The notes under the pieces: generated by a model
The model's database searches: none
What the model was told of the DNA's origin: nothing
What the model saw: the letters and a program-made list of their open reading frames with translations, nothing else
Shown: in pieces, positions 44,159 through 57,400 of the stretch
How positions within the stretch are numbered: the stretch's first letter is position 1
Layout: each line of letters opens with the position of its first letter
Program-made: the position numbers and the translations under genes
Assembly: GCA_023374045.1 (NCBI GenBank)
Contig: CM041780.1
Coordinates: forward strand, 31,738,337 to 31,802,336
DNA from: Limonium bicolor
Taxonomy: Eukaryota; Streptophyta; Magnoliopsida; Caryophyllales; Plumbaginaceae
Direction: 5' to 3'
Length of the DNA: 64,000 bases

Positions 44159-46509
44159 ACTACAGATTTTCCTCTTAAATTGCTCTTTCAATTCCAAACT
44201 CTTCCACAAGTGTCCTAATAGGTCCAACCCCATCTTGGCACTTTAAACCCACCTTATAACCTCCACCAAACTCATTAAAACAACTTCCAAAGATCTTCTC
44301 AAACATTTACTCAATTCTTACAAAGCTCCCAACACTTAGCACTTATTTTCTTATATTTCTCACATGCATTCCACCAAGAATTTCAATTAACCAAATGCTC
44401 CCTCCTTAAGAACTTGACCACACCATGTACACCACTTCCCAGCCTTATTTCATTTATCAAACCTTCCTTAGATTCTATACTCTAGTTCTCACCTAAACCA
44501 TTTCAAAGTTTCACACTCACTTACATCTAACTTACCCAAGTTTTCTAGCTTCTTTTATCAACATTTACCTAAGTCCTAAATACCCAAGTACACTCTTTTG
44601 TTTCCTAAATCCTTCATAGTGATGCCTAAGTCATTACAAGTCTTCAAAACACCCTAATCTCACCCTCTTTCATCAAGACAACCTCTAGAACTTCCTAGTA
44701 CTTCCTTAGTCATGAAACCTCCTTAGAATATCTTAAACATTTAAGTTCTCCTTTAAATTTTGTCATGGGTTCTCTAGTACATAGCACATCCTAACACATG
44801 GTTTTTCTCCATCAAACAACCAATACCACTCAAATTCTTATCACAACACCTTAACACACAATTTACACCAAAACCACACCACATCATCATATAGTGTTTA
44901 AACTTAAAATGCTTGGCACTTAGGCCCTTAAATGACAATAATCTTAACCACTGAATTTCCACATATATTTGCCTTCAACCTGCGAATACACACAATAAGG
45001 CTCCCATTGAAATAAAATGCTTCTTGTAATTCACCTTGATGTTCTTAAACTATCTCTTTTCCTCATTTGCTCCTTAGTCACAAGTTCACAAGTATAGTCA
45101 TTGTTTCTCCTAGGTTTTATATAACCCTTTTCTAATGTAAACTCTACACTAAACTCATCACATACCTAAATCCCATTCCCTTAAACAATAAAACACCTTA
45201 AGGTAAGTAATTTACCTTGTTCTTTTACAAGCTTTAAAAGCTTTCTTCCTTAGGTTTTTCTTTGTTCAATCTCGATCAACAATGTATATCTCCTTGCTAA
45301 TGTTCTAACCAATATCCAATGACTCCAATGAGTACTAGATAATACATTAACCCTAAGGAACAACCCTAGGTTAAAATGTGCTTTAAGGTATTAAGGTGAT
45401 TGTTTTACCTTGGTTTCTCAAGACAAGCTTGGATATGAAGCAAGAAGGACCTCCTCAATCCTTTGAAGAGTTGAAAACAAGCTAGAACAAGGCATAAACA
45501 TGGAGTCCCATGAGTGTAAATTTTCGGACAAGGAAGAAAATGATGGAAACCTAGATTTTCTTACACTTTCTTTACCTTAAGAGAATGGAGAAGCCAATGG
45601 AGTCTCCAAACTTGAATTTCCTCCTCTAATGGTGGTTTGACTTGGCACCAAAATGAAGCTCTTAAAGTTTTGAAAAGATGGAAAGAGAGAGCTTGAGCTA
45701 ACTAAGAAGAATATGTAATTTGTTTTGGTTTTGGAGCTAAAATGAGTGAGTTGTGTGCAAAGCTAGATGGAGATAGCATGGAGTTGCTCTTCACGTTAAT
45801 GGAGAAGGGAGAGATAGCAAGAAATCGTGGGAAACAAAGGAGAATGAAGAAGTGAGGAGTGAGAATCACTAAAGTGTGATATTTATGTTAAAGGTGAATA
45901 GTAATTTTGCTTTACAAAACTTTATTTGCTTAATGAGTCATGAAGGTGGTGACTCACCTTATAAGAAACCGGCCCCCATTAGTAACAAGGGGTACTTAAG
46001 TCTTTCTTGACTAAATATCTCACTTATATTGACTTATGTTATAAACTAGCTTAATTAATTTACTATTCACAAAACAAGGCACATTGTTGTGAAATTTTTG
46101 ATTTCCCATTGATATAGACATCCAAATGTGATACTATATAGTACACATGTTAATTAAAGAGTAATGATGGACATTTAGCCATTCAAAACTTATTTACAAG
46201 ACAATTTTTCAAAAACGTGCTTTAAGACTCCTTAAAGCACATTTTGTGTTTTAACTTGTTTTCAAGCTTGGTTTTCTTTGGTAATTGATTTAAAATGACC
46301 ATTAGGATATTACTAAGGTCTTAGAACAATATTTGGGTACTCTCCCAAGTCTCTCCAAGCTTAGAGCACGTTTTAGCTTAAACTGCTCTTTTGGTGTTTC
46401 CTTATATTTTCTTTAATTAGGAATGTTTCTTAATGTTTCTAGGCATTATTTAGCCTCCTTATATCTTAGTTTATCATTTAAACACCATATCTAAGTTTGG
46501 GGTATTTCA

Positions 46510-46545
46510 ATCTACCCCCCTTAAAAGAACTTTGTCCTCAAAGTT
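46510..46545 (-). promoter_or_regulatory. E terminal polypurine tract with hairpin
   Basis: The minus strand reads AACTTTG-AGGA-CAAAGTT (46528-46545), then CTTTTAAGGGGGGTAGAT against the LTR start. It is the plus-strand primer site of E. Confidence 0.88.
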
Positions 46546-46775
46546 CACATATGTGCTTACTCATTCACGGTACTCAATTCCCTTAATCTTAACACCACAT
46601 CTTATATTCACATTCACACATCTCAAGACTCAAAGGTCAATCTCAAATACAATACATAAGTATTATACATAACTCAAACTTACACCGAAGTGTAGCAACT
46701 TACACAAATTCACATCTTAAACAACCAAACAAACGACAAACATGATCGTTTCCTAACTCAAAAGTGAGGAAGCTC

Positions 46776-46807
46776 TACCCCCTTAAAAAGGGGTACGCCC
46801 CGTACCC
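46776..46807 (-). promoter_or_regulatory. E inner polypurine tract with hairpin
   Basis: The minus strand reads GGGTACG-GGG-CGTACCC (46791-46807), then CTTTTTAAGGGGGTAGAG, starting only about a dozen bases after the pol stop codon. About 230 bp of non-coding sequence separates it from the terminal module. Confidence 0.8.
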
Positions 46808-46819
46808 TATACAGACGAT

Positions 46820-48250
46820 CTAGTCAGTAAACAAAGAAGGGTACTTCGCCCTCATCTTATCCTCTAACTCCCACGTGGCCTCTTCGACATCCTGGTTAGA
46901 CCAGAGAACCTTCACCAGTCGCACTGACTTGTGGCGAGTGTCCCTAGTCTTACTGTCCAAGATTCTCTGAGAAGTCTCCACGGATCTCATATTCGGTTCT
47001 AAAGTCAACCTCTCAGGTTCCAACACATGGGAGGGGTGGTGCATGTATTTCTTTAGCTGTGAAACATGAAAAACATCATGCACTTTACCCAGCTCAGCAG
47101 GTAAATTCAACCTGTAAGCAACCGGGCCCACCCGCTCCGTAATCTCATAAGGACCAACAAATTTCGGGCTTAATTTGCCCTTCTGCCCAAACCTGAATAC
47201 ACCCTTCATTGGTGAAACTCGCAGAAATACCTGGTCGCCCACTGTGAACTCCAGGTCCCGTCGTCGAACATCAGCATACGACTTCTGCCTATCTTGAGCA
47301 GCTTTCATGTTCTCCCTGATTTGCTGAACTTCAGCCTTAACTTGTTCTAAGTACTCTGGTCCTATAATGACCGTCTCACTCGACTCATCCCCAGAGCGGT
47401 GTACGACATGGTCTACCGTACAACGCTTGAAAAGGTGCCATCTTGATCGAAGCGTGATAGCTGTTGTTGTATGAAAACTCGATCAGATGCAATCTGTCAA
47501 TCCAACTGCCCTGGAAGTCTAAGGCACATGCTCTAAGCATGTCCTCGAGTGTCTGAATAGTACGCTCAGTCTGACCATCTGTCTGAGGATGGAACGCGGT
47601 ACTCAGCTTGAGTTCTGTACCCAACGCTTCTCTGGTAGCTCTCGAGTACCTCGAAAGGAATCTGGTATCTCTATCTGACACTATGGTCTTTGGTATGCCG
47701 TGATGTCTCATGATTTCTTTCTCAAATAACTCAGCTAATTTGGTCACCTTCCAAGTATCCTTCATCGGTATGAATCGGGCTACTTTGGTAAGGCGATCCA
47801 CCACCACCCATATCATGTTGAGACCTCCCCTAGCAGGTGGGAGCCCAACTACGAAGTCCATGGAGATATCATTGAACTTCCACTCCGGAACTGGCATCAA
47901 CTGTACCATTCCGCCCGGTCGTCGGTGCTCGAATTTCACCTTCTAGCATGTGAGACACCTCAAGACGAACTCGGTAACATCTGTCTTCATCCCCGACCAC
48001 CAGAAGTATCTCTTCATGTCTTTATACATTTTAGAGGCTCCCGGATGGATGGAAACTGAAGAACAGTGTGATTATCTAAGTATACGGTCTTTCAGATCCG
48101 TGTTGCCCCGTGGTATACATAACCAGCCCTTAAGTCTGATCAGATCATCATCATGAAGTCTGAAGTCGTATTTCTGACTCTCAAAGGTACCATCTGTCAG
48201 CTTCTGTCTGACCTCTCTCATTTACTCATCTGTCCTCTGAGCCTCTAGCA
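46820..48250 (-). pseudogene. Element E integrase with chromodomain-like tail
   Basis: Zinc finger: IHPG (about 48040) and CLTC (about 47945), with WWSGMKTDVTEFVLRC between. Core: DFVVGLP with the first Asp, VSDRDTRF with the second, and HPQTDGQTERTIQ with the Glu. C-terminus: VGDQVFLRVSPMKGV, GPYEITERVGPVAYRL, VFHVSQLKKY, and the chromodomain-like VRLVKVLWSNQDVEEATWE, which points to the Tekay/Del branch. Breaks: a TAG just after CLTC where relatives have Gln, and a frameshift near 47388 after RTPLWG. All core acidic residues remain. When active it would insert E, and by shared LTR ends probably C, D and F. Confidence 0.9.
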
Positions 48251-48678
48251 CCTCACCAACCAAGCTGGAGAAAGTAACTAGCGAATGGAGTGAGTGTGCT
48301 CGACGGCTCTAGGCGTCTGCTACAACATTGGCCTTCCCCTCTTTGTATTGGAGGTCAATGTCATAGTCCTTCAGAAACTCTAACCATCTCCTCTGTCGAA
48401 GATTTAACTCCTTCTGAGTGAATATGTATTTCAAACTCTTGTGATCGGTGTAGATCGTGACACTAACCCCATATAAATAGTGGCGCCATATCTTCAAAGC
48501 GAAGACTACAGCTCCCAGCTCTAAATCATGTGTGGGGTAGTTCTCCTCATGTTTCTTCAACTGGCGTGAGGCATATGCCACCACCTTGCCATGTTGCATG
48601 AGACCGCAACCCAGCCCTCTGCCGGATGCATCACAATAAACCTCAAAGCCCTCTGTACCGTCTGGAATGGTCAGAACC
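48251..48678 (-). pseudogene. Element E RNase H, cut by element F
   Basis: RT-attached RNase H of a chromovirus: [75 protein letters not shown] and [10 protein letters not shown]. The D-A-S, E and D-H-K catalytic positions are seen. A TAG follows VVADA where relatives read a Leu before SRR. The frame is interrupted upstream at 48678 by the F LTR; GAACC (48674-48678) is the likely TSD. The RT itself lies beyond the window. Confidence 0.9.
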
Positions 48679-49049
48679 TGTAACACCCCAACCGTTAATC
48701 TCGTCATTACCTCTTAACTGTTACTAATTACTCCTACTCACGCAGCGGAACTCTAATTACAACGAGGGGTGAAACAACGCCGTTAGCCACCCATGTGGCT
48801 AACCAGGCCTTTCTTACATACCGTAACAGTCTGATGAACTGGAACAACCGAGTACTTCATACAAATACAATACTCAATTCATATCTCTACTATACCGAGT
48901 CTATAATATACGGATGCCGATAACATACTCGGACTTACACCTCATTCAAACGCATAAGTAATTACAATCTAACTACCCATGCTCACAGCAGTCCCCGTCC
49001 TACTCTCTCGAACGGCGGTCAGCTTCAAGTACCTGCACACTAAAAATGT

Positions 49050-49080
49050 TCCCCCTAGGGGGTCAGCTTACGCTGCGCAT
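49050..49080 (-). other. F LTR double stem-loop
   Basis: The minus strand reads CAGC-GTAA-GCTGA, then CCCCCTAGGGGG, then GTGTGCAG|GTAC. It is repeated in LTR2 at about 58311-58341 and matches the D, C and E structures in form. Confidence 0.6.
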
Positions 49081-49327
49081 GAAATTCGCATATACCGCGT
49101 GCTAACCGCGGTACGCCGACTACTTTGGGTCGGATATACATGGAGTTCATTTTAATCAAACAACATGCATCATGGCAATACAATTATATGTATATCACAC
49201 AAGGAATCTACATCCAATCACGGAACACGATTCCTAACTAACATAACAATGTTGTTAGTGGTAACTGGTTACTCTTAGGCATTGAGGGTTATTCCTCACT
49301 ATGCCTTGTTTACTTATTCAATACCTC

Positions 49328-49478
49328 ACCCGCTCTCTCGGGTTACTTATTCGTATACACACCCATTCTCTTGGGCTACTCATTCTTATACTTACCCATT
49401 CTCTCGGGTTACTCATACATATTCTCACCCCTTTCTCTCGGGTTATTTATACTCATTATCTCACCCACACTCTTGGGT
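49328..49478 (-). repeat. Five small ACCC...GGGT hairpins in F LTR
   Basis: Units such as ACCCGCTCTCTCGGGT, ACCCATTCTCTTGGGC and ACCCACACTCTTGGGT, spaced about 30-36 bp; a second copy is at 58591-58741. Not seen in C, D or E. Confidence 0.75.
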
Positions 49479-50734
49479 TATTCATACTCAAGCTCTTGTA
49501 GATTCTCGAGACACTACAGGTCTCCTACGTCACGCTTGTTATTCTCTTTACATACTTAAGCCAAAACTCATGGCTCTCTAGCGTAGTCTTACTTCCCCGG
49601 TTTCGACCCTACTCTGGGTCTAGCATGGTGGGAAGGTTCAACTAGCTCACGGAACTCTCTCTTAGTTCCTATCTCTTTTACTTAGGTCCGACTACTCTCG
49701 GACTACTCTCGTTCCCATACACTCCTCTCTCGGAGTTATAGTAATATCATGTATATCAGTCTAGAAGCATCATTCTCGATGTTTCTAATGACTTTGGGAA
49801 CTTTACTTAAATTCGGGTAATCTTAGGTTTAAGTGTTACCCTCACAATCATATGCTTGTACATTCGGATATTTTCTTATACCGGGTAAAATCCTCATATA
49901 AGAGGTCGACCGTATCTCAAGGGAGTCACATAGTCCCTTAGGTCTCTTTTACCTTTCTTATATGTTTACATTATTGGACTAACTTCAATCCTCTCGATGG
50001 AGGTCATTTATCTCTCCACTCACATTTATTTCGTGGATTGTTTCACTAAGGTTCTCTAACCGTTATCGGGTATATACTCAACCCGTACATCTCCTCGCAT
50101 TTTAGGGAGTTCATATGTTTGTGTTATCGTTATACTTTAATCGATAGCTTGTGTGTGTTTGCATAATACCATTGGTTATGTGACTACCCGTTCAACGGGT
50201 TTCTAGTCAATCAATACTCACTAAGAGTCGGTCTATGCACTAAGTTAGACCACACCGGCATACAAGTATGTTAGCTCATTCAACATACAACAACGCATGC
50301 ATAATCAAACAAGGGATTATTTTCATGCTTTAATCTTGATTAAGCCGGCACACAAACACACAATCAGAGTAACTCGGTTAGCATACGGGGCATGAGAAAA
50401 TCATACCTTTCACCGGGGTTTTTACTTTACCGTGGCATCTCACCATGCTCGGGTCACGCACGATTCTCTGATAATGTTTCAAACATTATTATTAATACTA
50501 AGCTCATACGGTACATAATAAAATGCTACTCCCGTACTTACCCCGTTATCCCGTTATCTCGGTTTCACTCTTGTTAATTTGAGTTCTCACTTCTCAAACA
50601 CTTCTAACACTTTCTTACACTTCTTAGGGCCTTTACATGTTACCAAACAAGGCCTTATCATCTTATAACATCATTAACATTCAAACCCCCATCATTTACA
50701 ACCTTTAAAACACTCTCTGTAGGTTTCTGGGGGT

Positions 50735-50915
50735 GGTCCGGGACTTGGTACTTACCCTAAGTCCCGGACCAATTGCAAACTAAACTCTCGGGTGAAATTT
50801 ACACCTGGTCCGGGACCTTGTCCTGGAGTATAGTCCCGGACCAAAGCAGGGGATGTACTCTCGGCTTTAATTTAGATGTGGTCCGGGACTTTGTCCAAGG
50901 ACCAAGTCCCGGACC
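50735..50915 (-). repeat. F LTR inverted-repeat array (GGTCCGGGAC type)
   Basis: Three units of exactly 36 bp (50735-50770, 50807-50842, 50880-50915), each GGTCCGGGAC, 16 bases, GTCCCGGACC, with perfect 10-bp arms. Period is 72-73 bp, as in C. LTR2 repeats it at 59992-60172. Confidence 0.92.
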
Positions 50916-52944
50916 CTGCTAAAACCTGCTCCAAACTTGATTTTTCCACTCCAAATCAATCCTTAAACCACCCTTAATCTTTCCATAAACTTTCCACAAG
51001 TTTTCCACATGTTTAACCACCTTTAAACATGCTCTAAACCTCTTCAAATCATGGGTTAAACCCTTACCCAAATTCTTACTCAAAACCACTTATATTTCCA
51101 TAACTAGTTTTCTTGTTTTCCAAAGCTCTTGTAACAGATTGGGCACTCTCTTCTCAACATTCAAACTTCACCCACTAATGCCATTCCTAGCACTTCAATT
51201 GACATTATTTCCACTACTAACACACTCTTCTTCATGGTTTGGTTTTCAAACCATTAATCACTCACCTAACACTTCTTAAACCAACTAGTTCCTTCCTTAT
51301 AATGGAACACCCAAGTTCATAATCTCCAAGGAAATTTTGACAGCACTTGCCTACTTCTCAAGCATATTCACCACACATAAAACAGCTCATAAACACTTCT
51401 TCATTCCTGTTTAATGAAACAAAACAACTACAATACTCCAAATTTCCCTCTTGTTTACACATGTACACTAGTTTAGTTTCTAGGTTTATTTGCACACATA
51501 AACCTCATTTAAACATTCTCTTTCAACTCAATATTGTAGTATCATTACTACTCAAGCTCAAGGTTATTTACACCACACCATCATAGGTTTCACAAAGAAA
51601 ATAAAACAAGCACAAGGTAAGCTCTTTACCTTGTTTACTTTCGGTTTTCACTCCTCTTCTTCCTCTTTATCTTGTTCCCTCTTTCTCTTCTTGTTTTCCA
51701 CACCACACAAGGATTATGGATTGCTAACTACAACCATATCCCATCACACATATAACCACAAGTCAATTTCAATTCTCTCCACACAACCTAACATATTAAA
51801 GAGCTAGTTTTTAAAGTTTAGTTTAGGTATTACCTTAGAATAACCAAATGGCTAGCTTGGCAATCAAATGGGCATTTCCAACACTCCACAAGGGCAAGGA
51901 GCTCACGGCTAGAATGGGGGAAAATTTCAACGTGAGGAAAATTCTCCAAAACTACAAGAACAAGCTAGAAATGAGCAAAACTCTAGCTTATAATTACCTT
52001 GAGGCATCAAGGAGGTGAATGAGAGTTAAAAGCACCCTTTTAAGCTTCAAAAGGCCCAACATCCATGGAAGTGAAGGTGGAGGAACCAAGGTTTTGAGGG
52101 GTGGAAAACGTAGCCCTCGCCGGTACGAGTCTAACGGTATAATTTTTGTGTGATTCGGTGAAGAAACGAGCAAGTGAGAGGAGGAAGAATATGGGCTGTT
52201 GCTTGCTCTTTGAAATCGCCATTTACAGAGGCAAGGAAGGAGGAGCTCAGTTTGGAGGGAGGGGAAATCGTGAGTGAGGAAAAAGAAGAGGTGAGAGAGT
52301 GTTTAAGTTGCTTTATACTATTCCCTCTTTTTTTTTTACTTTACTTATTTCTTTGTCTTGTTATTAGTTAATAGCTAGCAAGCTATTAATGGGTGTACAC
52401 TCATTAATTAAAACCGGCCCTCATTAATTAATAGCCCGGGTCATTTTTCGTCTTTTCGAATTAAACGCGTTTCGTCTCCCGGTTTTGACACTATTCACTT
52501 ACCGGGTCCGTTTTCCGAAAATTTTCTCGTTTAATTTATTTTAATGGCTTTTAAGCTTCCATTAATACTTAATTATAGTTATTTAATCAACTATAATTTT
52601 TACGGGTCCGTTGACCACTTAAAGTCACGTTTTCAGGTTTTTCTCGAAAAGCGTGCTATAAAACTCCGTTAGCATTTTTAATCCATTATTTGGATCCGTT
52701 TTCTTCGGGAATCACTCCCGTATACTAATTAGGCCTAACTAAGCCTTAGGAATCCATCTCGGACCCTCTCGAGATCATGTATCTCTTATACTCATTTAAC
52801 GCGCATTTAGCGTTTTTCGCTTTTCAAGCGTTTTCTCTTTTCTTTTGGTTTTATTTCCTTTACCAATACTCCTTAGGCACCATTAGGCCTTTTATAATCA
52901 TACTAGAGTAATTTAATCGCCATTTTTAGATCCGGGGTATTAAA

Positions 52945-52978
52945 ATCTACCCCCCTTAGGAACTTTGTCCTCAAAGTT
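52945..52978 (-). promoter_or_regulatory. F terminal polypurine tract with hairpin
   Basis: The minus strand reads AACTTTG-AGGA-CAAAGTT (52961-52978), then CCTAAGGGGGGTAGAT against the LTR. The second copy is at 62203-62236. Confidence 0.85.
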
Positions 52979-54381
52979 GGTGAATCTAATGGTTACTCTC
53001 ATGGGCGTACTATGCCAAGGTTGTAATACATGTACAACCTTACAGACTTCACAAGTCTGTCTCATTTCATACTACACATACCACACACATATCACAGCAT
53101 GTATAGCAATCAAAAATACTTTTTGTTCTCTCTCCATGGAATCGGTCCGAAGACAAGAAGGCACTACAGTCCTCGAATCCATGTTGAGTGATATACTACT
53201 GATCCCTCAGGTACCGGTCACGTTGAACACTTACTCTTTCTGGTTCACGGCCGTTTCATGACAAATGGGCGCTTACTCTCTCTGGCCCACGGTCCCTTCG
53301 GTTCTGATCAAAACGTTACACATATACATATCCTCAGGCACTCTGGTTGACTCACTCAACACAGGAACATCTCAGGGTACTCTCCCCGTCCCGCTGCCTT
53401 TGGAAAAATCACACACTGACACCGCCCCAACCGGTCACTTAGGACCGCCGCACGTACGGTGCAATGGTTTCAAAACTAATACACGCCCACCGTTCTACCG
53501 GTCATCAAGACTTAAGGCTCAGCCATCGCGGGTGATAGCGGTTTCAAAACCAGTTTCATTTCCATCTTCATACTTGAAGAAAATTCTTTTTCAAAATCTG
53601 TTTGAAAATTCTTTTTAAAACATCACACAACTCCAAATCCGATTTATGGTAGCTGTATCTTTCTTAGCGTGATTACTTGTGACCACTATAGGGAGCTTCA
53701 GGAATCATCTAACCCTGATGTGATCAGCATCAGTGTTGAACTATCCTTCCACCCCAATTTGTGTTCGGTTTCCCTTGATCGCTAGCAGATCAAGTTCCAC
53801 CTCCCACGTCAGTTTCAAACAATCAGATAGTCAAACATTTTTGTTTTCTATCTTTTACTCTTTCTAGTCATATTCACGAAACAATTCGTTTCAATTAATC
53901 TCTAGTTCCTAGTACTTAGGTCATTTGTCATTCTCATTGCTTCACTACTTTACCTAGGTATTCCATACCTATGGCTTCATTTACTCAAATTGTTGCTCAA
54001 TTTAAAACACATAACATACAACTCCAGAGGATGGAACTCACTCCATCTATCATTCTCAAATAAAATCACCTAGGGAACTCACTCCCTCTTAGGTTACACA
54101 TCGGTTTCATGCCGATTCATACTCATTATGTCTCATGTCTAATCTCACTAGACATATACTATAGGGATTCTCATTCCCCAGGAGTTTCTCTACTCCTCTT
54201 TTCATATTTATTACATACACATTACTCGCATCTCTCATGCATAATACTCATACTTACACGATGAATGGGTAGACATGTTTATGTAACATGAGTTCCAATC
54301 ATCAAAATAATTTCTTTTGTGCTATGCACATAGTAGTTTACGCACCAATACGTAAAACATACTCTAAGCGGTTTCTCGCCC

Positions 54382-54415
54382 TACCCCCCTTAAAAGGGGT
54401 TACGCCCGCGTAACC
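54382..54415 (-). promoter_or_regulatory. F inner polypurine tract with hairpin
   Basis: The minus strand reads GGTTACG-CGGG-CGTAACC (54398-54415), then CCTTTTAAGGGGGGTAGGG. The second copy has its hairpin at 63654-63671. Confidence 0.82.
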
Positions 54416-57400
54416 AACCATATGTTATTACTGAACATTGGTTCATTAATTCGAGTATTATGAAGTGTTTTAACTTCAGTACGGTTAATTAACTCATAAC
54501 CGGGTTCGGTTCTAGCCTCTAAGGCTTCAAGGGGTTTATGATATAGATATACTTAACCCTGAATCACGGTCCACAAGCTTCTGCTGCGTGACCTGATAAC
54601 TAGAGCTTAATTCGCTCTTTGGTATTCTCAATGTATTTCAATCGTCGCTTGGTATCTCTTACCGTATGCGAATTCGATGAATTTTAGATTGTCTCTCCAG
54701 TTCTCTGGGAATCTACTTCGTATAACACTGTATACGTTTGTGATTATTCACTTATTTTTCCCGACTTGTTGTCGGTTGAGGTCAAGCTACTACTTAGCAT
54801 GTAGTGCTTCCTCGATTAATAGTGGCTCATGGATTATGTTTGTTTCTTGGTTCTGTGCCAGAGTTCTTCATTCATATCGATCCTGGCCCTGGGTTACTGC
54901 CCACATTCTTGTGCATCTTTGGCCAATGGCCGCACGGTTACCTCTCTAGATTCTCACTCAACAGGCTTCGTTGACATTTCTCAATTCCTGGCTCTCCCAC
55001 TCGATCATTACCGCACAAGTGCAATACCAAAACACTCAGTCATACAGAGTGCAGAAGCGTAAACCCTTGACAGTAAATCTCTCATGAGATAGGAATGATC
55101 ATGTCTTCTTTACCACATTTCCTTATCAGCTTCATATCACTCACCGAATATACTCTTACAATGGTCGCTTACTGCGTACCTTGTTCTACTCGTTACAACA
55201 TTTGTTTACATGGCATCCGCTACTACTTTAGTTTCCGCTCATATACTCCCGCCATTTACACTATGGCTTGCCATTCACTTGGCTCAATAATATACGCTAT
55301 TTTGTAAATCTCTCTGCGCGCTTGCGCACTGCTTACTCCGCAGTTCATATTACACACATACAGTGTTTACTACTCATCCGATTACTCTATCGGTTTCCTT
55401 TGTGCTGCCATCAAGGTTCCTCTTTACACACTACTATAGTTCATATACTCATTGGCAATATACACATGCTCAAGTTTTACTACACCGCTCTAGCGGTTTC
55501 ACATTACATACTTAGGTGGTAGCCTTTCTCTGGAGGATTCACGCAAATGCCGCTCCATAGGCCCCATAATAACAAGTGGTATCCCCCACTTAAGGTAGTG
55601 GTTCGTTCTCCACTGTTCCTCTTATGCCTCTATGCATAGGTTTACAACGTTTAGATCTACAAGTTGCAGTTAGTTTACCGGCTTATAAGCCACATTGCCT
55701 CGCCATGCTCCATGCGGGCTGTTTATATAGGTTTCTTCCTCTCCGTATGCCATTAAATGGTTAGGAGGTATTTCTGGGCTCTTAGATATGGTTGTCTCGT
55801 CACACTTCCAGACATGGAAGGCCCTTTTAAATAACTTGATAGTGTTTATGCCCTCTGGCAATCTAGGGTATCCCGTGTTACGAGGGATCCCTTCGGGTTC
55901 TACCCGAGTGTTTGCTTAAACACTTGTGTTCTCAACACGATGTTTCGTTCAACTACTGTTGACTCCGGCACCCTTTTCGGATTGCTCCTGGGTGTTACTG
56001 AGTAATGCCATTACATCTGGCTTGTACTCATGGTTATGTTCAGTTGTGACTTCGCCTTGCGGCTATGTCTAATTCAAACTATCCCGTTTAGGGTTGTAAT
56101 GTCTCCCGTTATTGGGTAGAGTATTAATACTTTTCCTTTACCTACTTAATTAGGTCGTTATTCTCTTAGTGAGATATACTGTGGGAATTCTATCCCGTTT
56201 ATCAAACATTGATATGATCAATTAAGGTATTCATCTTATTGCTTACACTGGTATCCATTCCAGTTATTAGGTATTTTCTCCTTGGTTCCTGAGACATATC
56301 TCATGTCTGTGCTTAATACTCTGTGCTTCTCGCACTTATTAACGCCTTATCCTTAGGTCCGTGACCTTACTGGATTCTAGACTCCCTTAACTCAGTAAAC
56401 TTCCTTGTGTTCTTCGATCATTCGAGGTGTCTACTGTCTTGGTTTGGATTGGCTCTTTCGTCCGTAGTATGGAGTGGGCTACTTCCCGTGTACCGTACTC
56501 TACTAGTATACATACATGGAGTATCTTATTGATACGTTGCCACTTACCTGACTAACTCATAATTGGTCTGTCATGTCCGCAAGCTCCTTTGGAGTGCGGT
56601 CGTTCCATGTCTCATTTGTGTACACTTGTAGTGTCGGTCACGCCTAAGTGAAGTATTCTGTTGCCAACTCCTCTTATATGGTCCTATAATAACTTATCGT
56701 GGTTCACTGGTTTGGTTTTAAAACTTTGGGGGTTTTTGGAAAATTTCATGTTTTGAAGAAAAGTTTGAGTCTTGAAAGTAAACTCTTTGCGGCATTTCAA
56801 TGCCGGTTGCTTCTTACCAGGTCTAGCCTCTTGCTGACCGGTATATTCTTTATACAGTGGTCAGGCCTTTAGGCCTTTCCAAGGTTTCGTTTCAGAATTC
56901 ATTAGGGTTTGTGGTGCTATATTGGCTTCTCTTGCCGTCTTGGTACTTGCTAAGTACTTGTCACTTGTTAAGATTCTTCTTAACGGTCCCGTTATTACTG
57001 CACTTGCCGAGGCAAGTGCGCGGTACAGGCGGTTTTTAGGTTAACTCATACCGGTCACGGTATTGTTCACATTGTATCTGGTAGCCTTGACGGCTCTTCC
57101 TTGATCCTTTAATTGGATAACTGCTCCTTAGAGCAGCTTCTCATTCATTTAGGTGCTCCTCCACTCTCGGAGTTCCTTAATTACTTTAATTATATGCTTT
57201 ACTTCGTTGCTCGTTCCCACGTCTTTACTGTGGTTACCGAGGTTCAACTTATTTAGGTACCACTTTGGTAGTCCCATTCGGGTATATCCCGTAGCTATGC
57301 TCGTAGCTGTCTAAGCTGTGCCCGTTAGGTATTGCAATCTCTTCGGGTGTGGCAGGGGTGTGTATCTACTCTTGACTAGATTCTTAGTCGGTTAATGTAC

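Larger units (their letters stand above)
16727..46509 (-). repeat. Element E 3' LTR, split by element C
   Basis: Two blocks, 16727-17279 and 42940-46509, add up to about 4.12 kb. The plus strand starts TGTAACACCCCATCC and ends GGGGTATTTCA, so in sense it runs from TGAAATACCCCAAAC to GGATGGGGTGTTACA, nearly the same ends as C and D. It is followed by the polypurine tract, which makes it the 3' LTR. C is inserted at 17275-17279 / 42935-42939. Apart from the array at 43880-44158 and the stem-loops at 17089-17117 it holds nothing recognisable. Confidence 0.87.
16727..48678 (-). mobile_element. Element E: Tekay/Del-like chromovirus, 3' half
   Basis: Minus-strand element. In plus-strand order the window holds its 3' LTR (16727-46509, split by C), a polypurine tract, integrase and RNase H, then the F insertion. 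Gag, protease, RT and the 5' LTR lie outside. E interrupts D just after GTAGAGA, a point where C reads GTAGAGAAACTCCC, so the host strand is D; AGAGA (16722-16726) is the likely TSD. The integrase has a Tekay-like chromodomain tail. E is the only member of the long-LTR group in this window with visible pol and is therefore the model for the autonomous partner of C, D and F. Confidence 0.85.
48679..52944 (-). repeat. Element F LTR 1 (4,266 bp)
   Basis: Plus strand TGTAACACCCCAACCG to GGGGTATTAAA. In sense the LTR starts TTTAATACCCC, with TT where relatives have TG. It contains a double stem-loop at 49050-49080, a run of five ACCC-8 nt-GGGT hairpins at 49328-49478 and the GGTCCGGGAC array at 50735-50915. 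The repeated frame at 49282-49581 only reflects the hairpin repeats and is not a gene. Confidence 0.9.

Noticed and set aside
49282..49581. 99-residue open frame with a repeated peptide pattern
   Set aside because: The pattern follows the ACCC...GGGT DNA hairpins; three frames are open at once over the same stretch, and the C, D and E LTRs have no counterpart.
50735..50915. 36-bp units at 72-73 bp spacing that look like a small CRISPR array
   Set aside because: Only the arms are conserved and the 16-base centres differ. They are inverted repeats in the middle of a plant LTR, with no cas-like genes and only three units.
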